Source: SZUA-430 sp036840015
GTDB lineage: Bacteria > Pseudomonadota > Alphaproteobacteria > Micropepsales > Micropepsaceae
Direction: 5' to 3'
Length of the DNA: 8,373 nt
NCBI GenBank assembly: GCA_036840015.1
Contig: DAISVV010000145.1
Span: 1-8,373 of the forward strand
The notes below the pieces were generated by a model that worked only from the letters and a program-made list of their open reading frames with translations, searched no databases and was not told where the DNA came from. Numbering within the stretch: the stretch's first letter is position 1; each line of letters begins with the position of its first letter. Both the position numbers and the translations under genes were made by a program. This document shows positions 1 through 5,850 of the stretch, piece after piece.

Positions 1-1
1 G

Positions 2-286
2 GCGTTCGTCCAGAAGCGCAACCGCGGGGACCCGAAGGTCGACAGTGGCGTGATCCAGGACCCGGCGCGTCGCGACGGGAGCGTGCGCGTGCAGATCGCG
101 GCAGACATACCCGAAGCGGAGCGTCCTCGCGTTCAGGTCATGGATCCCACTTCGAAGGCCTTCACCGAGTTCAAGGCGCAACGCAAGAACCCCGCGCCCG
201 ATTTCTATCGTCGCGTTGCCCCGAACCTCGACATCTGCGGCTTCAACACCCCTGTCCGCATGAACGCCGACATCAAGCCGGACTAG
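2..286 (+). CDS. Probable cyclophilin-type peptidyl-prolyl isomerase, C-terminal part only
   Basis: The reading frame is open from the left edge and ends at TAG 284-286, so this is the last 94 codons of a longer gene. The visible part is not the catalytic cyclophilin core. It resembles the C-terminal extension of some alphaproteobacterial cyclophilin-type prolyl isomerases, where the core is followed by a segment with an 'AADxPEAERPRV' motif and then a short Cys-containing end ('DICGFNTPVR'). If correct, the protein speeds cis-trans isomerisation of X-Pro bonds, probably in the periplasm. The assignment rests on remembered motif similarity, not on catalytic residues, which lie outside the window. 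A GTG at 50 could act as an internal start, but nothing upstream suggests a ribosome binding site. The stop codon overlaps the stop of the convergent PAS gene. Confidence 0.5.
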   Translation, partial: AFVQKRNRGDPKVDSGVIQDPARRDGSVRVQIAADIPEAERPRVQVMDPTSKAFTEFKAQRKNPAPDFYRRVAPNLDICGFNTPVRMNADIKPD

Positions 287-1104
287 GCTACACCCTCGCC
301 TGCCCCTGCATTGGCGGGTTGCCGATGCCGGGCGAGGTCACGCATGTGGGCGGTGTATGTCCGCTCGCCACCGACCGTGACTTTGGTGATGGCGACCTCG
401 AGCTGGAATTCCTCGCCTGACTTGTGCAGCCCCCAGACGGTGCCACGCTCGTTCATCTGGCGGGAGGCCTGCTTGCCGCGTCCGAAGCCCTCGACATGAC
501 CGGGATGCTGCGCCCGGTAGCGCGCGGGGATCAGGATCGACAAAGGCTGGCCAATCACCTCTTCGGCCCTGTAGCCGAACATCGCCTCTGCCTTGAGATT
601 GAAAAACGTGATGCGCTGGCCCGCGTCTGTCGAGACGATGCCATCCTCGGCGACCTGCAGGATGCGGGCGGCGCGCAGGTTCGCCTCCTTGAAGGCAGCC
701 TGCTCCTGGCGACGGGCGGTGTTGTCGCGGAACGTGATGATGTAGTGCGCCCTGCCCTCGAGACGCGCCACCACGACCCGCACATCGACCGGCATCTGGC
801 GACCGCTCCTTGTCTGTGCGATCAGGTCGAGGAACCGGGACTGTGCCTCGTCGCTCTCTGACGCCCAGCGCTGCAGCCACTTGACGGCATCAGCGCGCCG
901 ATCGGGTTGCTGGGGCACGAGCATGGCGACGCTCCTGCCCTGCACGTCCGAAGACGAATAACCGAGAAGACGCTCTGCCGCCGGGTTCATCCAGACCACG
1001 AGGCCATCGGGCTGGGTCACGACAATGGCCTCGGGTACGCTATCGACCAGTTGTCGGCAGAAGGCAGGTGACGGTCCGGATTTATCCGTGGCGAGACTTG
1101 TCAT
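283..1104 (-). CDS. Two-PAS-domain sensory protein without an output domain
   Basis: A 273-residue soluble protein with two PAS domains in tandem: PAS1 at about residues 15-130 ('GLVVWMNPAAERLLGYS' core, ending 'ITFRDNTARRQEQ') and PAS2 at about 143-258 ('FFNLKAEAMFGYRAEEVIGQ', ending 'HMRDLARHR'). The two are joined by a short helical linker. No histidine kinase, GGDEF, EAL or HTH domain follows, so it can only sense or act through partners. PAS2 has FixL-like spacing, with His200 where FixL has its haem-ligating His and Arg220 twenty residues later. Haem binding is therefore possible but not shown, because many non-haem PAS domains share these residues. The start is ATG 1104, with ACGGAG seven bases upstream. 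It lies 87 bases downstream of the diiron gene on the same strand, behind a strong hairpin, so co-transcription is uncertain. I see no TTGA-type box upstream. Confidence 0.85.
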   Translation of the reverse strand: MTSLATDKSGPSPAFCRQLVDSVPEAIVVTQPDGLVVWMNPAAERLLGYSSSDVQGRSVAMLVPQQPDRRADAVKWLQRWASESDEAQSRFLDLIAQTRSGRQMPVDVRVVVARLEGRAHYIITFRDNTARRQEQAAFKEANLRAARILQVAEDGIVSTDAGQRITFFNLKAEAMFGYRAEEVIGQPLSILIPARYRAQHPGHVEGFGRGKQASRQMNERGTVWGLHKSGEEFQLEVAITKVTVGGERTYTAHMRDLARHRQPANAGAGEGVA

Positions 1105-1139
1105 CGGGTGGCTCCGTTGCTCGAAGGCGGAAAGGCGAA

Positions 1140-1168
1140 CGCTCCGCAGCCCAACGGGCCACGGAGCG
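1140..1168 (-). terminator. Probable terminator of the diiron protein gene
   Basis: Read on the minus strand, a 13-base-pair stem (including two adjacent G-U pairs) closes a three-base GUU loop: arms 1156-1168 and 1140-1152. It starts 23 bases after the diiron gene's stop codon. The following tract is TTCGCCTTT, which is only weakly U-rich, so termination may be partial or the hairpin may serve as a 3' stability element. It sits between the diiron and PAS genes. Confidence 0.6.
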
Positions 1169-1191
1169 CAGCGCCACGGCGGGTCGTGTTG

Positions 1192-2310
1192 TCACTCGGC
1201 AGCCGCGCTCACCGGCGGCTTGCCACCCTCCATCTGGTGCAGGATGCGCATGTCCTCCGAGATCTTGATGCCGGCTTCCTCGTACTTCTTGCGCACACGT
1301 GGCGTGATCAGCCCGACGCGGGCAATCGCTGGAAGCATCAGGTCGTCGAGCGAGTGGATCTGGCCTGGTGGCAACTCGGTCATGATGCCCATGTCGGCCG
1401 CCTCTTCGAGACCCTTGAAGAAATCATCCGGATCGATTTCAGAGTTTTTCAGCACCTCCATGAAACCGGGGTCTGCGCGGCTTGCCAGCGTCTGGCCGCC
1501 GCCGACCTGCGTTCCCTGGGTGATGAGGTAGATTGCGTTGAAGGCAAAATCGGCAAGTTCCTCGCGCGCGGCCTCGTCCAGATTGCGGATGACAGGCCCC
1601 AGGAACACGTGACCGAAGGAAACGTGCCGGGATTCATCGCGCATCACGTTGAAGGTCAGCTGCTTCAGCAGCGGGCAGGATGTGGCGTGGTACATGTTGT
1701 TGAACGCGCCAAGCGCGAGACCCTCGACGATCATGTTCATCCCGATCATGACCTTCTCGTAGCGGTCGGACTTCAGCGTCGCATCGATGAGCATCTTCAG
1801 CCACGGCGTCATGGGGTAGACCATCGCGACCTTGTCGCAGTACTTCGCGTAGACCTCGACGTGGCGCGCCTCGTCCATGGTCTGTGTCGCGGCGTAGAGC
1901 TTGGCCGTGGTGTCGGGTACCGAATGCGTGACGCAGGCCGCCGTCATCAGCGCGCCCTGCTCGCCGTGCAGGAACTGCGACAGCAACTGTGCCGTCGAAT
2001 GGGCCGTGAATGTCTCGCGCTGCGACTTCGACAGCTTTGCGAAGAATGGCATCTTGTGGAACACCGACGAGCGGTCGGCAATAAGCGGGTTTGAGGGATC
2101 GACCTTGGTGTCCCATGGCAACAGCTGGTCGCTGTCCCACTGGTTCTGCTTGGCCCGCTTGTAGAGGTCCTCGACCTTGCCCTTGCCGAACATGTAGTCG
2201 AACGACCAAGCGATATCCATCGGGTTGCGGTAAAGGTCGTCCGGGGTCATCGAGACTTCCCAGTTGCCCTTGCGGACCACCTTGGGTGCGGTTTGCTGCT
2301 GAGCTGCCAT
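1192..2310 (-). CDS. Ferritin-like diiron carboxylate protein, probable oxygenase/oxidase of unknown substrate
   Basis: A 372-residue protein with the ligand pattern of a four-helix-bundle diiron enzyme: Glu117 ('HGEQ'), Glu147-x-x-His150 ('DEARH'), Glu196 ('IVEG') and Glu226-x-x-His229 ('DESRH'). The ~30-residue spacing within each helix pair fits the ferritin/R2-like superfamily. Such enzymes usually activate O2 for hydroxylation, desaturation or N-oxygenation; the substrate cannot be read here. It is not a clear AurF-type N-oxygenase, because the extra His four residues before the last Glu is absent (Val222). The start is ATG 2310, five bases after a near-perfect AAGGAGG; the frame stays open upstream to 2562, but that part is not protein-like and contains the promoter. 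The ferredoxin gene just upstream on the same strand is the obvious electron donor. It has its own FNR-type promoter. No signal peptide is visible, so it is probably cytoplasmic. Confidence 0.85.
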   Translation of the reverse strand: MAAQQQTAPKVVRKGNWEVSMTPDDLYRNPMDIAWSFDYMFGKGKVEDLYKRAKQNQWDSDQLLPWDTKVDPSNPLIADRSSVFHKMPFFAKLSKSQRETFTAHSTAQLLSQFLHGEQGALMTAACVTHSVPDTTAKLYAATQTMDEARHVEVYAKYCDKVAMVYPMTPWLKMLIDATLKSDRYEKVMIGMNMIVEGLALGAFNNMYHATSCPLLKQLTFNVMRDESRHVSFGHVFLGPVIRNLDEAAREELADFAFNAIYLITQGTQVGGGQTLASRADPGFMEVLKNSEIDPDDFFKGLEEAADMGIMTELPPGQIHSLDDLMLPAIARVGLITPRVRKKYEEAGIKISEDMRILHQMEGGKPPVSAAAE

Positions 2311-2315
2311 TGCAT

Positions 2316-2322
2316 CCTCCTT
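2316..2322 (-). promoter_or_regulatory. Strong Shine-Dalgarno that fixes the diiron gene start
   Basis: AAGGAGG on the minus strand, five bases before ATG 2310. It rules out the longer upstream reading frame as the translated start and implies strong translation. A small G/C hairpin (CCCCG/CGGGG, 2324-2336) lies just 5' of it and leaves the site free. Confidence 0.85.
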
Positions 2323-2355
2323 GCCCCGTCGCGGGGTGGCTTCACATGCGTCGCC

Positions 2356-2405
2356 TGCCCGAAATGATGACGGCAGCGTCACGATTCCGTTTTGACATGG
2401 GTCAA
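2356..2405 (-). promoter_or_regulatory. FNR/FixK/Dnr-type class II promoter of the diiron gene
   Basis: A perfect palindrome, TTGACCCATGTCAA on the minus strand (2405-2392), matches the TTGA-N6-TCAA box. A -10-like CATCAT (2369-2364) begins 22 bases after the box, which places the start of transcription near 2356-2357 with the box centred at about -41.5, the standard class II activating position. The predicted leader is about 46 bases and includes the Shine-Dalgarno. No separate -35 is apparent, as expected for an activator-dependent promoter. Confidence 0.75.
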
Positions 2406-2446
2406 CCGGTATCCAGAAAATTTTCAGCAGATGAGAATGAATTGCG

Positions 2447-2770
2447 TCAGTACTGGCGTGCAGGGGTGCGTACGACGAGACCTTCTGTTTCCGGTGACAC
2501 CTTGATCTGGCACGCCAACCGGCTGTTCTCGCGAACGTCAAAGGCAAAATCGAGCATGTCACGCTCGAGGTCGTTCATGGGCGCAAGGCGGCCCATCCAC
2601 CCTTCTTCCACATAAACATGGCAGGTGGCGCAGGCACAGGCGCCGCCGCAGTCACCATCGATGCCGGGGACTGTGTAACGGACGGCACCTTCCATCACCG
2701 AAAGGCCGTCGGGCACGTCGACGACATGCTCGGTGCCTTCGTGTTCTATGTACTTGATCGTGGTCACCAT
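2447..2770 (-). CDS. Adrenodoxin/putidaredoxin-type [2Fe-2S] ferredoxin
   Basis: A 107-residue single-electron carrier. The cluster ligands follow the vertebrate/bacterial adrenodoxin pattern C-x5-C-x2-C-x36-C: Cys41, Cys47, Cys50 and Cys87, with an additional Cys45 between the first two. The 'ERDMLD' segment (residues 69-74) before the last ligand is also typical. Length is normal for the family. These ferredoxins pass electrons from an NAD(P)H-dependent reductase to P450s, diiron oxygenases or Fe-S assembly. The diiron gene 136 bases downstream on the same strand makes it the likely partner; no reductase is in the window. I chose ATG 2770 over a TTG at 2815, which would add 15 atypical residues and overlap the upstream promoter box. 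ATG 2770 has no convincing Shine-Dalgarno, and the GTG codon next to it (2767-2765) could also serve, consistent with a leaderless transcript. Confidence 0.9.
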   Translation of the reverse strand: MVTTIKYIEHEGTEHVVDVPDGLSVMEGAVRYTVPGIDGDCGGACACATCHVYVEEGWMGRLAPMNDLERDMLDFAFDVRENSRLACQIKVSPETEGLVVRTPARQY

Positions 2771-2815
2771 CGCCAGATAGGCGAAGGGCGGGCGGGCGGC
2801 ATTGACTTGCGTCAA
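2767..2815 (-). promoter_or_regulatory. FNR/FixK/Dnr-type class II promoter of the ferredoxin, overlapping the actP stop codon
   Basis: TTGACGCAAGTCAA on the minus strand (2815-2802) is a perfect TTGA-N6-TCAA palindrome; flanking A/T extends it to 16 bases. A -10-like TATCTG (2779-2774) starts exactly 22 bases after the box. With the box centred at -41.5, transcription would begin at 2767, within three bases of the ferredoxin ATG. The symporter's TGA (2814-2812) lies inside the left half-site. Confidence 0.7.
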
Positions 2816-4359
2816 TCGCCGCCCATGATCATGCGCCGCTCCTTGGCGTCATAGGCCTGGCTTGCCGCTGGCTCGGGCGCAAGGAGGCTCACGATCACGC
2901 CTACAGCAAAGCCCAGCGGGATGGTGACGAGCGCCGGGTTCTTGAGCGGGAACAGGGCCTCTTGCGCGCCCATGAGATCCACCATGATGGTCGGTGACAG
3001 GCCGATCAGCAGCAGGCTTGCGGCTGTGCCTGCAGCCATCGACGCCACCGCGCCCCGTGTCGTGAACCCGCGCCAGAAGACCGAAAGCACAAGTGCCGGG
3101 AAGTTGCCGGATGCCGCAACGGCGAAGGCGAGGCCCACCATGAAGGCGACGTTCTGCCCCTTGAAGAGGATACCCAGCAGGATCGCCACGATGCCAAGCG
3201 CGATTGTTGCCATTCGGGCCACTTTCAGCTGCTCGCTGACGGGTGCATCACCCTTGCGGTAGACCGACACCCAGAGGTCATGGCTGAGCGCTGCCGCGCC
3301 CGAGAGCGTGAGGCCCGCGACGACGGCCAGCATCGTTGCGAAGGCAACGGCCGCGATGAAGCCCAGAAGGCCCGTGCCGCCCAGCACTTCCGCCAGCAGG
3401 GGGGCTGCCATGTTGCCGCCCTTGTCCACGGCGAGGATCGCCTCGCGACCCACCAGAACCATGGCGCCGAAGCCGAGGATGAATGTCATCAGGTAGAACG
3501 CGCCGATCAGGCCCGTCGCCCAGAATACGGACTGCCGCGCCGCCTTTGCGTCGGGCACGGTGTAGAAGCGCATGAGGATGTGCGGCAGGCCGGCGGTGCC
3601 GAACATCAGTGCCAGCCCCAGCGAGATCGCGTCCCAGGGGTTGGCGACCTGCTTGCCGGGCGCGAGAACCTCGGCTCCATAGATGTCGGCGGCCTTCGAG
3701 AAGAGCTCGACCGGATTGAAGCCGAACTGCGCCAGCGTCATCAGCGAAAGGAGCGCTGCGCCGCCCAGCAGGAGAACGGCCTTGACGATCTGAACCCAGG
3801 TTGTCGCGATCATGCCGCCGAAGAGCACATAGGCCAGCATCACGATGCCGACGAGGATCACGGAGAGTTCGTAGGATATGCCGAACATCAGCCTGATCAG
3901 GTTTCCGGCGCCGACCATCTGCGCGATCAGGTAGAAGGATACGACGGCGAGTGTGCCAATCGCCGCGGCCACGCGCACGGGCACCTGTTGCAGGCTGAAG
4001 CTCACCACGTCGGCGAAGGTGTACTTGCCGAGGTTCCGCAGCGGCTCGGCGATGAGGAAGAGCACAACGGGCCAGCCCACGAGCCATCCGGTCGAGTAGA
4101 TCAGGCCGTCGAAACCCGACATCGAGACAAGACCTGCGATGCCGAGGAAGCTTGCCGCGCTCATGTAGTCGCCCGCGAGTGCAAAGCCGTTCTGACGGCC
4201 CGAGATCGCACGGCCGGCCGCGAAGAATTCCTCGGTCGTCTGCGTGCGTCGTGCGGCCCACCACGTGATCGCCAGCGTGGCCGCAATGAAGACGAGAAAG
4301 AAGCCGATGGCGGTGAGGTTCGGCTCGCCGATAGAGGTTGCCGGGGTTGCGGGGGTCAT
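2812..4359 (-). CDS. actP: ActP-type cation/acetate symporter (SSS family)
   Basis: A 515-residue polytopic inner-membrane protein of the sodium:solute symporter family. Hydrophobic segments run almost its full length, beginning at about residue 16 ('IGFFLVFIAATLAITWWAA'), with the family's 'FFAAGR' and 'DYMSAASFLGIAGL' motifs soon after. The residue pattern and length resemble E. coli ActP (549 residues), which takes up acetate and other short monocarboxylates with a cation. The preceding DUF485 gene is the usual partner of ActP, which supports the assignment; substrate preference cannot be fixed from sequence. Its ATG overlaps the DUF485 stop in an ATGA, so translation is probably coupled. 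AGGA upstream serves as a ribosome site. The 3' end doubles as the ferredoxin promoter box, so read-through into the ferredoxin and diiron genes is also possible. Confidence 0.88.
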   Translation of the reverse strand: MTPATPATSIGEPNLTAIGFFLVFIAATLAITWWAARRTQTTEEFFAAGRAISGRQNGFALAGDYMSAASFLGIAGLVSMSGFDGLIYSTGWLVGWPVVLFLIAEPLRNLGKYTFADVVSFSLQQVPVRVAAAIGTLAVVSFYLIAQMVGAGNLIRLMFGISYELSVILVGIVMLAYVLFGGMIATTWVQIVKAVLLLGGAALLSLMTLAQFGFNPVELFSKAADIYGAEVLAPGKQVANPWDAISLGLALMFGTAGLPHILMRFYTVPDAKAARQSVFWATGLIGAFYLMTFILGFGAMVLVGREAILAVDKGGNMAAPLLAEVLGGTGLLGFIAAVAFATMLAVVAGLTLSGAAALSHDLWVSVYRKGDAPVSEQLKVARMATIALGIVAILLGILFKGQNVAFMVGLAFAVAASGNFPALVLSVFWRGFTTRGAVASMAAGTAASLLLIGLSPTIMVDLMGAQEALFPLKNPALVTIPLGFAVGVIVSLLAPEPAASQAYDAKERRMIMGGD

Positions 4360-4634
4360 GGGCGTTCCTGCCTGCTGGCGAGTTCGGACCGGCGCGCGTC
4401 AAAGTGGCGGTTGGCCCAGGCGACATAGACCCATGTCGTCAGCCAGGCGCCAATGATCACCAGAGCGCCGAGGAGGATGCCCCAGGTCAGGCCGATGACG
4501 ATCTCGGTCGCCATGGCCTCGCGGGCAAACGCCACCGCGAGGATGAAACCGAAATAGAGCAGGAAGACGGCAAGGCTGAGCGCGATGGCGACGCGCCAGC
4601 GTGCCCGCGCAAGAGACCGGATTTCTTCCTGCAT
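4356..4634 (-). CDS. DUF485 small membrane protein, ActP partner (YjcH-like)
   Basis: A 92-residue protein with two predicted membrane helices (about residues 14-36 and 48-72), a charged N-terminus ('MQEEIRSLARARWR') and a basic C-terminal tail. Size and layout match DUF485/YjcH proteins, which are almost always encoded directly before actP; their molecular role is not well established. The start is ATG 4634, preceded by AAGGGGA at a spacing of five bases. The frame is open further upstream to 4712, but that extension has no membrane or charged features and lacks a ribosome site. The stop codon overlaps the symporter start by four bases. Confidence 0.87.
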   Translation of the reverse strand: MQEEIRSLARARWRVAIALSLAVFLLYFGFILAVAFAREAMATEIVIGLTWGILLGALVIIGAWLTTWVYVAWANRHFDARRSELASRQERP

Positions 4635-4783
4635 CGGTGTCCCCTTTTCGATTGCAAGCTGATTTGACTCCGGTAAGGCTAGCACAGGGGTTGCGTCAGG
4701 AATGCAATGCATTTGCCCCGAGACAGCCGACTGGCTTGCCGCATTGCAAAAGAAACGAGGTGTCGGGCGTGCCCTGGGGTCCG
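4635..4783. promoter_or_regulatory. Divergent intergenic region with repeated TTGCAA-like motifs
   Basis: The leader and upstream region of the DUF485-actP pair holds ATTGCAAG (4651-4658), the 13-base palindrome AATGCAATGCATT (4701-4713) and ATTGCAAA (4743-4750). The last matches seven of eight bases of TTTGCAAA, the operator of RamB/ScfR-family acetate and short-chain fatty acid regulators. I see no compelling -35/-10 pair for the minus strand; CTGACG or TTGCAT near 4700 could be a -35. A degenerate half-box, TTGAC-N4-GTAAG, lies at 4664-4677. Confidence 0.35.
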
Positions 4784-4832
4784 TTGATCCAGGTCAAGGA
4801 GATCCTTTGCGGACCCGGCATACTTCTCGCTC
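4784..4832 (+). promoter_or_regulatory. FNR/FixK/Dnr-type promoter of the regulator gene (autoregulation)
   Basis: TTGATCCAGGTCAA (4784-4797) fits TTGA-N6-TCAA. A -10-like CATACT at 4819-4824 is within one base of the class II position, giving a start of transcription near 4831-4832 and a leader of about 52 bases. On the opposite strand no -10 is found at the equivalent distance, so the site most likely serves the regulator itself rather than DUF485-actP. Confidence 0.72.
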
Positions 4833-4883
4833 AGGCGGGAACAGCACGAAGGCAGGGGCCACCCGCGTTGGCCCGGCGGCACG

Positions 4884-5573
4884 ATGACAGAAGTCCAGAC
4901 ACATCTCCTGAAGCGGATACGGCTGTTCGAGCCGCTGCCGGAGGCGTGCCTTGCGGAGGTGGCGGAGATCGCGCATCGGCGGCAGCTTGATGCCGGCGAT
5001 GTCCTGTTCAGCGAGGGCGATGATCCCCTCTATGTGCATGCCGTGATCTCCGGCAATGTCGTGCTGCTCAGCGAAATCTGCGGTGCGGAGTCGGTGATCG
5101 AGTTTGTGGGAAGCGGGGACAGCATCCTTCTGCCGGCTGTGCTGTTGGGTGTCGCCTACCCCGCCAGTGCCCGCATGACCACGCCGGGCGAGATTGTCGC
5201 CCTGCCCGCGCGCGCCTTTCTCAGGCTGGCCACGCACGATGCTGCGCTTTCCATGCAGTGCGCACGGACGGTTGCCCGCCAGTGGAGCGTGCTCCTGAAC
5301 CAGGTGAAGCAGATCAAGACGCAAGGCGCTGCCGAGCGCCTCGCCCATTTCCTGCTGAGCCAGGTCAGTGCAACCATGGGCCCCGCGTCGCTAACGCTTC
5401 CGGGCATGAAGAAGCAGGTCGCCACGCGCCTCGGCATCCAGCCTGAGACATTCTCCCGAACGTTGCGTAAACTGCGCGCCTTCGGCGTTGAAGCGAACGG
5501 CGACCTGATCAGGATCCGTTCGGTCGAGCGACTGGCAGCCCTCGTCAAGCCGCGGGATGCCGCCCGGGCCTAA
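4884..5573 (+). CDS. Crp/Fnr-family transcriptional regulator (Dnr/FixK-like, no Fe-S cysteine set)
   Basis: A 229-residue regulator: an N-terminal cyclic-nucleotide-binding-like beta barrel (about residues 12-115), a dimerisation helix (about 118-145) and a C-terminal winged helix-turn-helix (about 147-215). The recognition helix 'QPETFSRTLRKL' contains Glu188, Ser191 and Arg192, equivalent to the E..SR trio of FNR that reads TTGA half-sites. Only Cys22, Cys66 and Cys126 occur, so the four-cysteine [4Fe-4S] sensor of FNR is missing; the protein is closer in design to FixK or Dnr/NnrR. Its signal is not evident; haem-bound NO or control of its level are options. A matching box lies upstream of its own promoter and upstream of the ferredoxin and diiron genes, which makes these its likely targets. 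The start is ATG 4884, with only a weak ribosome site. Confidence 0.9.
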   Translation: MTEVQTHLLKRIRLFEPLPEACLAEVAEIAHRRQLDAGDVLFSEGDDPLYVHAVISGNVVLLSEICGAESVIEFVGSGDSILLPAVLLGVAYPASARMTTPGEIVALPARAFLRLATHDAALSMQCARTVARQWSVLLNQVKQIKTQGAAERLAHFLLSQVSATMGPASLTLPGMKKQVATRLGIQPETFSRTLRKLRAFGVEANGDLIRIRSVERLAALVKPRDAARA

Positions 5574-5745
5574 GGTGTCTGCCTTCCGCGCACGGCGGGG
5601 CGCCCCTTCCTCACGAAATGGTGACCATCGGCTTACTGGAGCGGCGCGCCTCGCCGATGCGCAAAACTCAATAACCCTCTGATCTTCATGCGTTTTTGTG
5701 CACATCGTTTTCCCGGCCTGCTGGCGGGATTGCGCCTGAATTGCA

Positions 5746-5774
5746 TTGCAGGCCCCTGCCCGGAACCCTAAAAT
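5746..5774 (+). promoter_or_regulatory. Putative sigma-70 promoter of the S9 peptidase
   Basis: TTGCAG (5746-5751) and TAAAAT (5769-5774) are separated by 17 bases, giving a start near 5781 and a leader of about 70 bases. The spacer overlaps an inverted repeat, GCAGG-CC-CCTGC (5748-5759), that could be an operator. The rest of the gap between the regulator and the peptidase (5574-5850) shows no gene and no clear terminator for the regulator. Confidence 0.4.
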
Positions 5775-5850
5775 GCTGACTTCAGCTGGGTCAGGTGCCT
5801 TGCGCGACTGCCCGGTCAAAACGAACCTCATGCCAACGCGAGGAGTTCAC

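Noticed and set aside
1108..2094. A 328-codon open frame on the plus strand opposite the diiron gene
   Set aside because: It is rich in Arg, His and Val with no domain pattern, has no ribosome site, and lies entirely antisense to a well-supported diiron protein; a typical high-GC shadow frame.
1192..2310. Naming the diiron protein as an AurF-type N-oxygenase
   Set aside because: The Glu/ExxH ligand set fits the broad superfamily, but the extra His ligand typical of AurF is not at the expected position, so a specific name is not supported.
2771..2815. TTG start at 2815 for the ferredoxin, overlapping the symporter stop
   Set aside because: The extra 15 residues are not family-like, TTG is a poor start, and the segment is occupied by the FNR-type box and -10; ATG 2770 gives the usual ferredoxin length.
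3278..4428. Two 382-codon frames on either strand overlapping the symporter
   Set aside because: Both mirror the symporter in other frames, are low-complexity in charged residues, and lack any membrane or motif signal; the in-frame symporter is unmistakable.
4749..4797. Reading the 4784-4797 box as a class II activator site for DUF485-actP
   Set aside because: At the matching distance on the minus strand (4761-4756) the sequence is ACCTCG, not a -10 element; control from a distance is possible but unsupported.
5594..5610. GGGGCGCCCC palindrome after the regulator as a terminator
   Set aside because: The palindrome has no room for a loop and no U-tract follows, so it cannot form a normal terminator hairpin.
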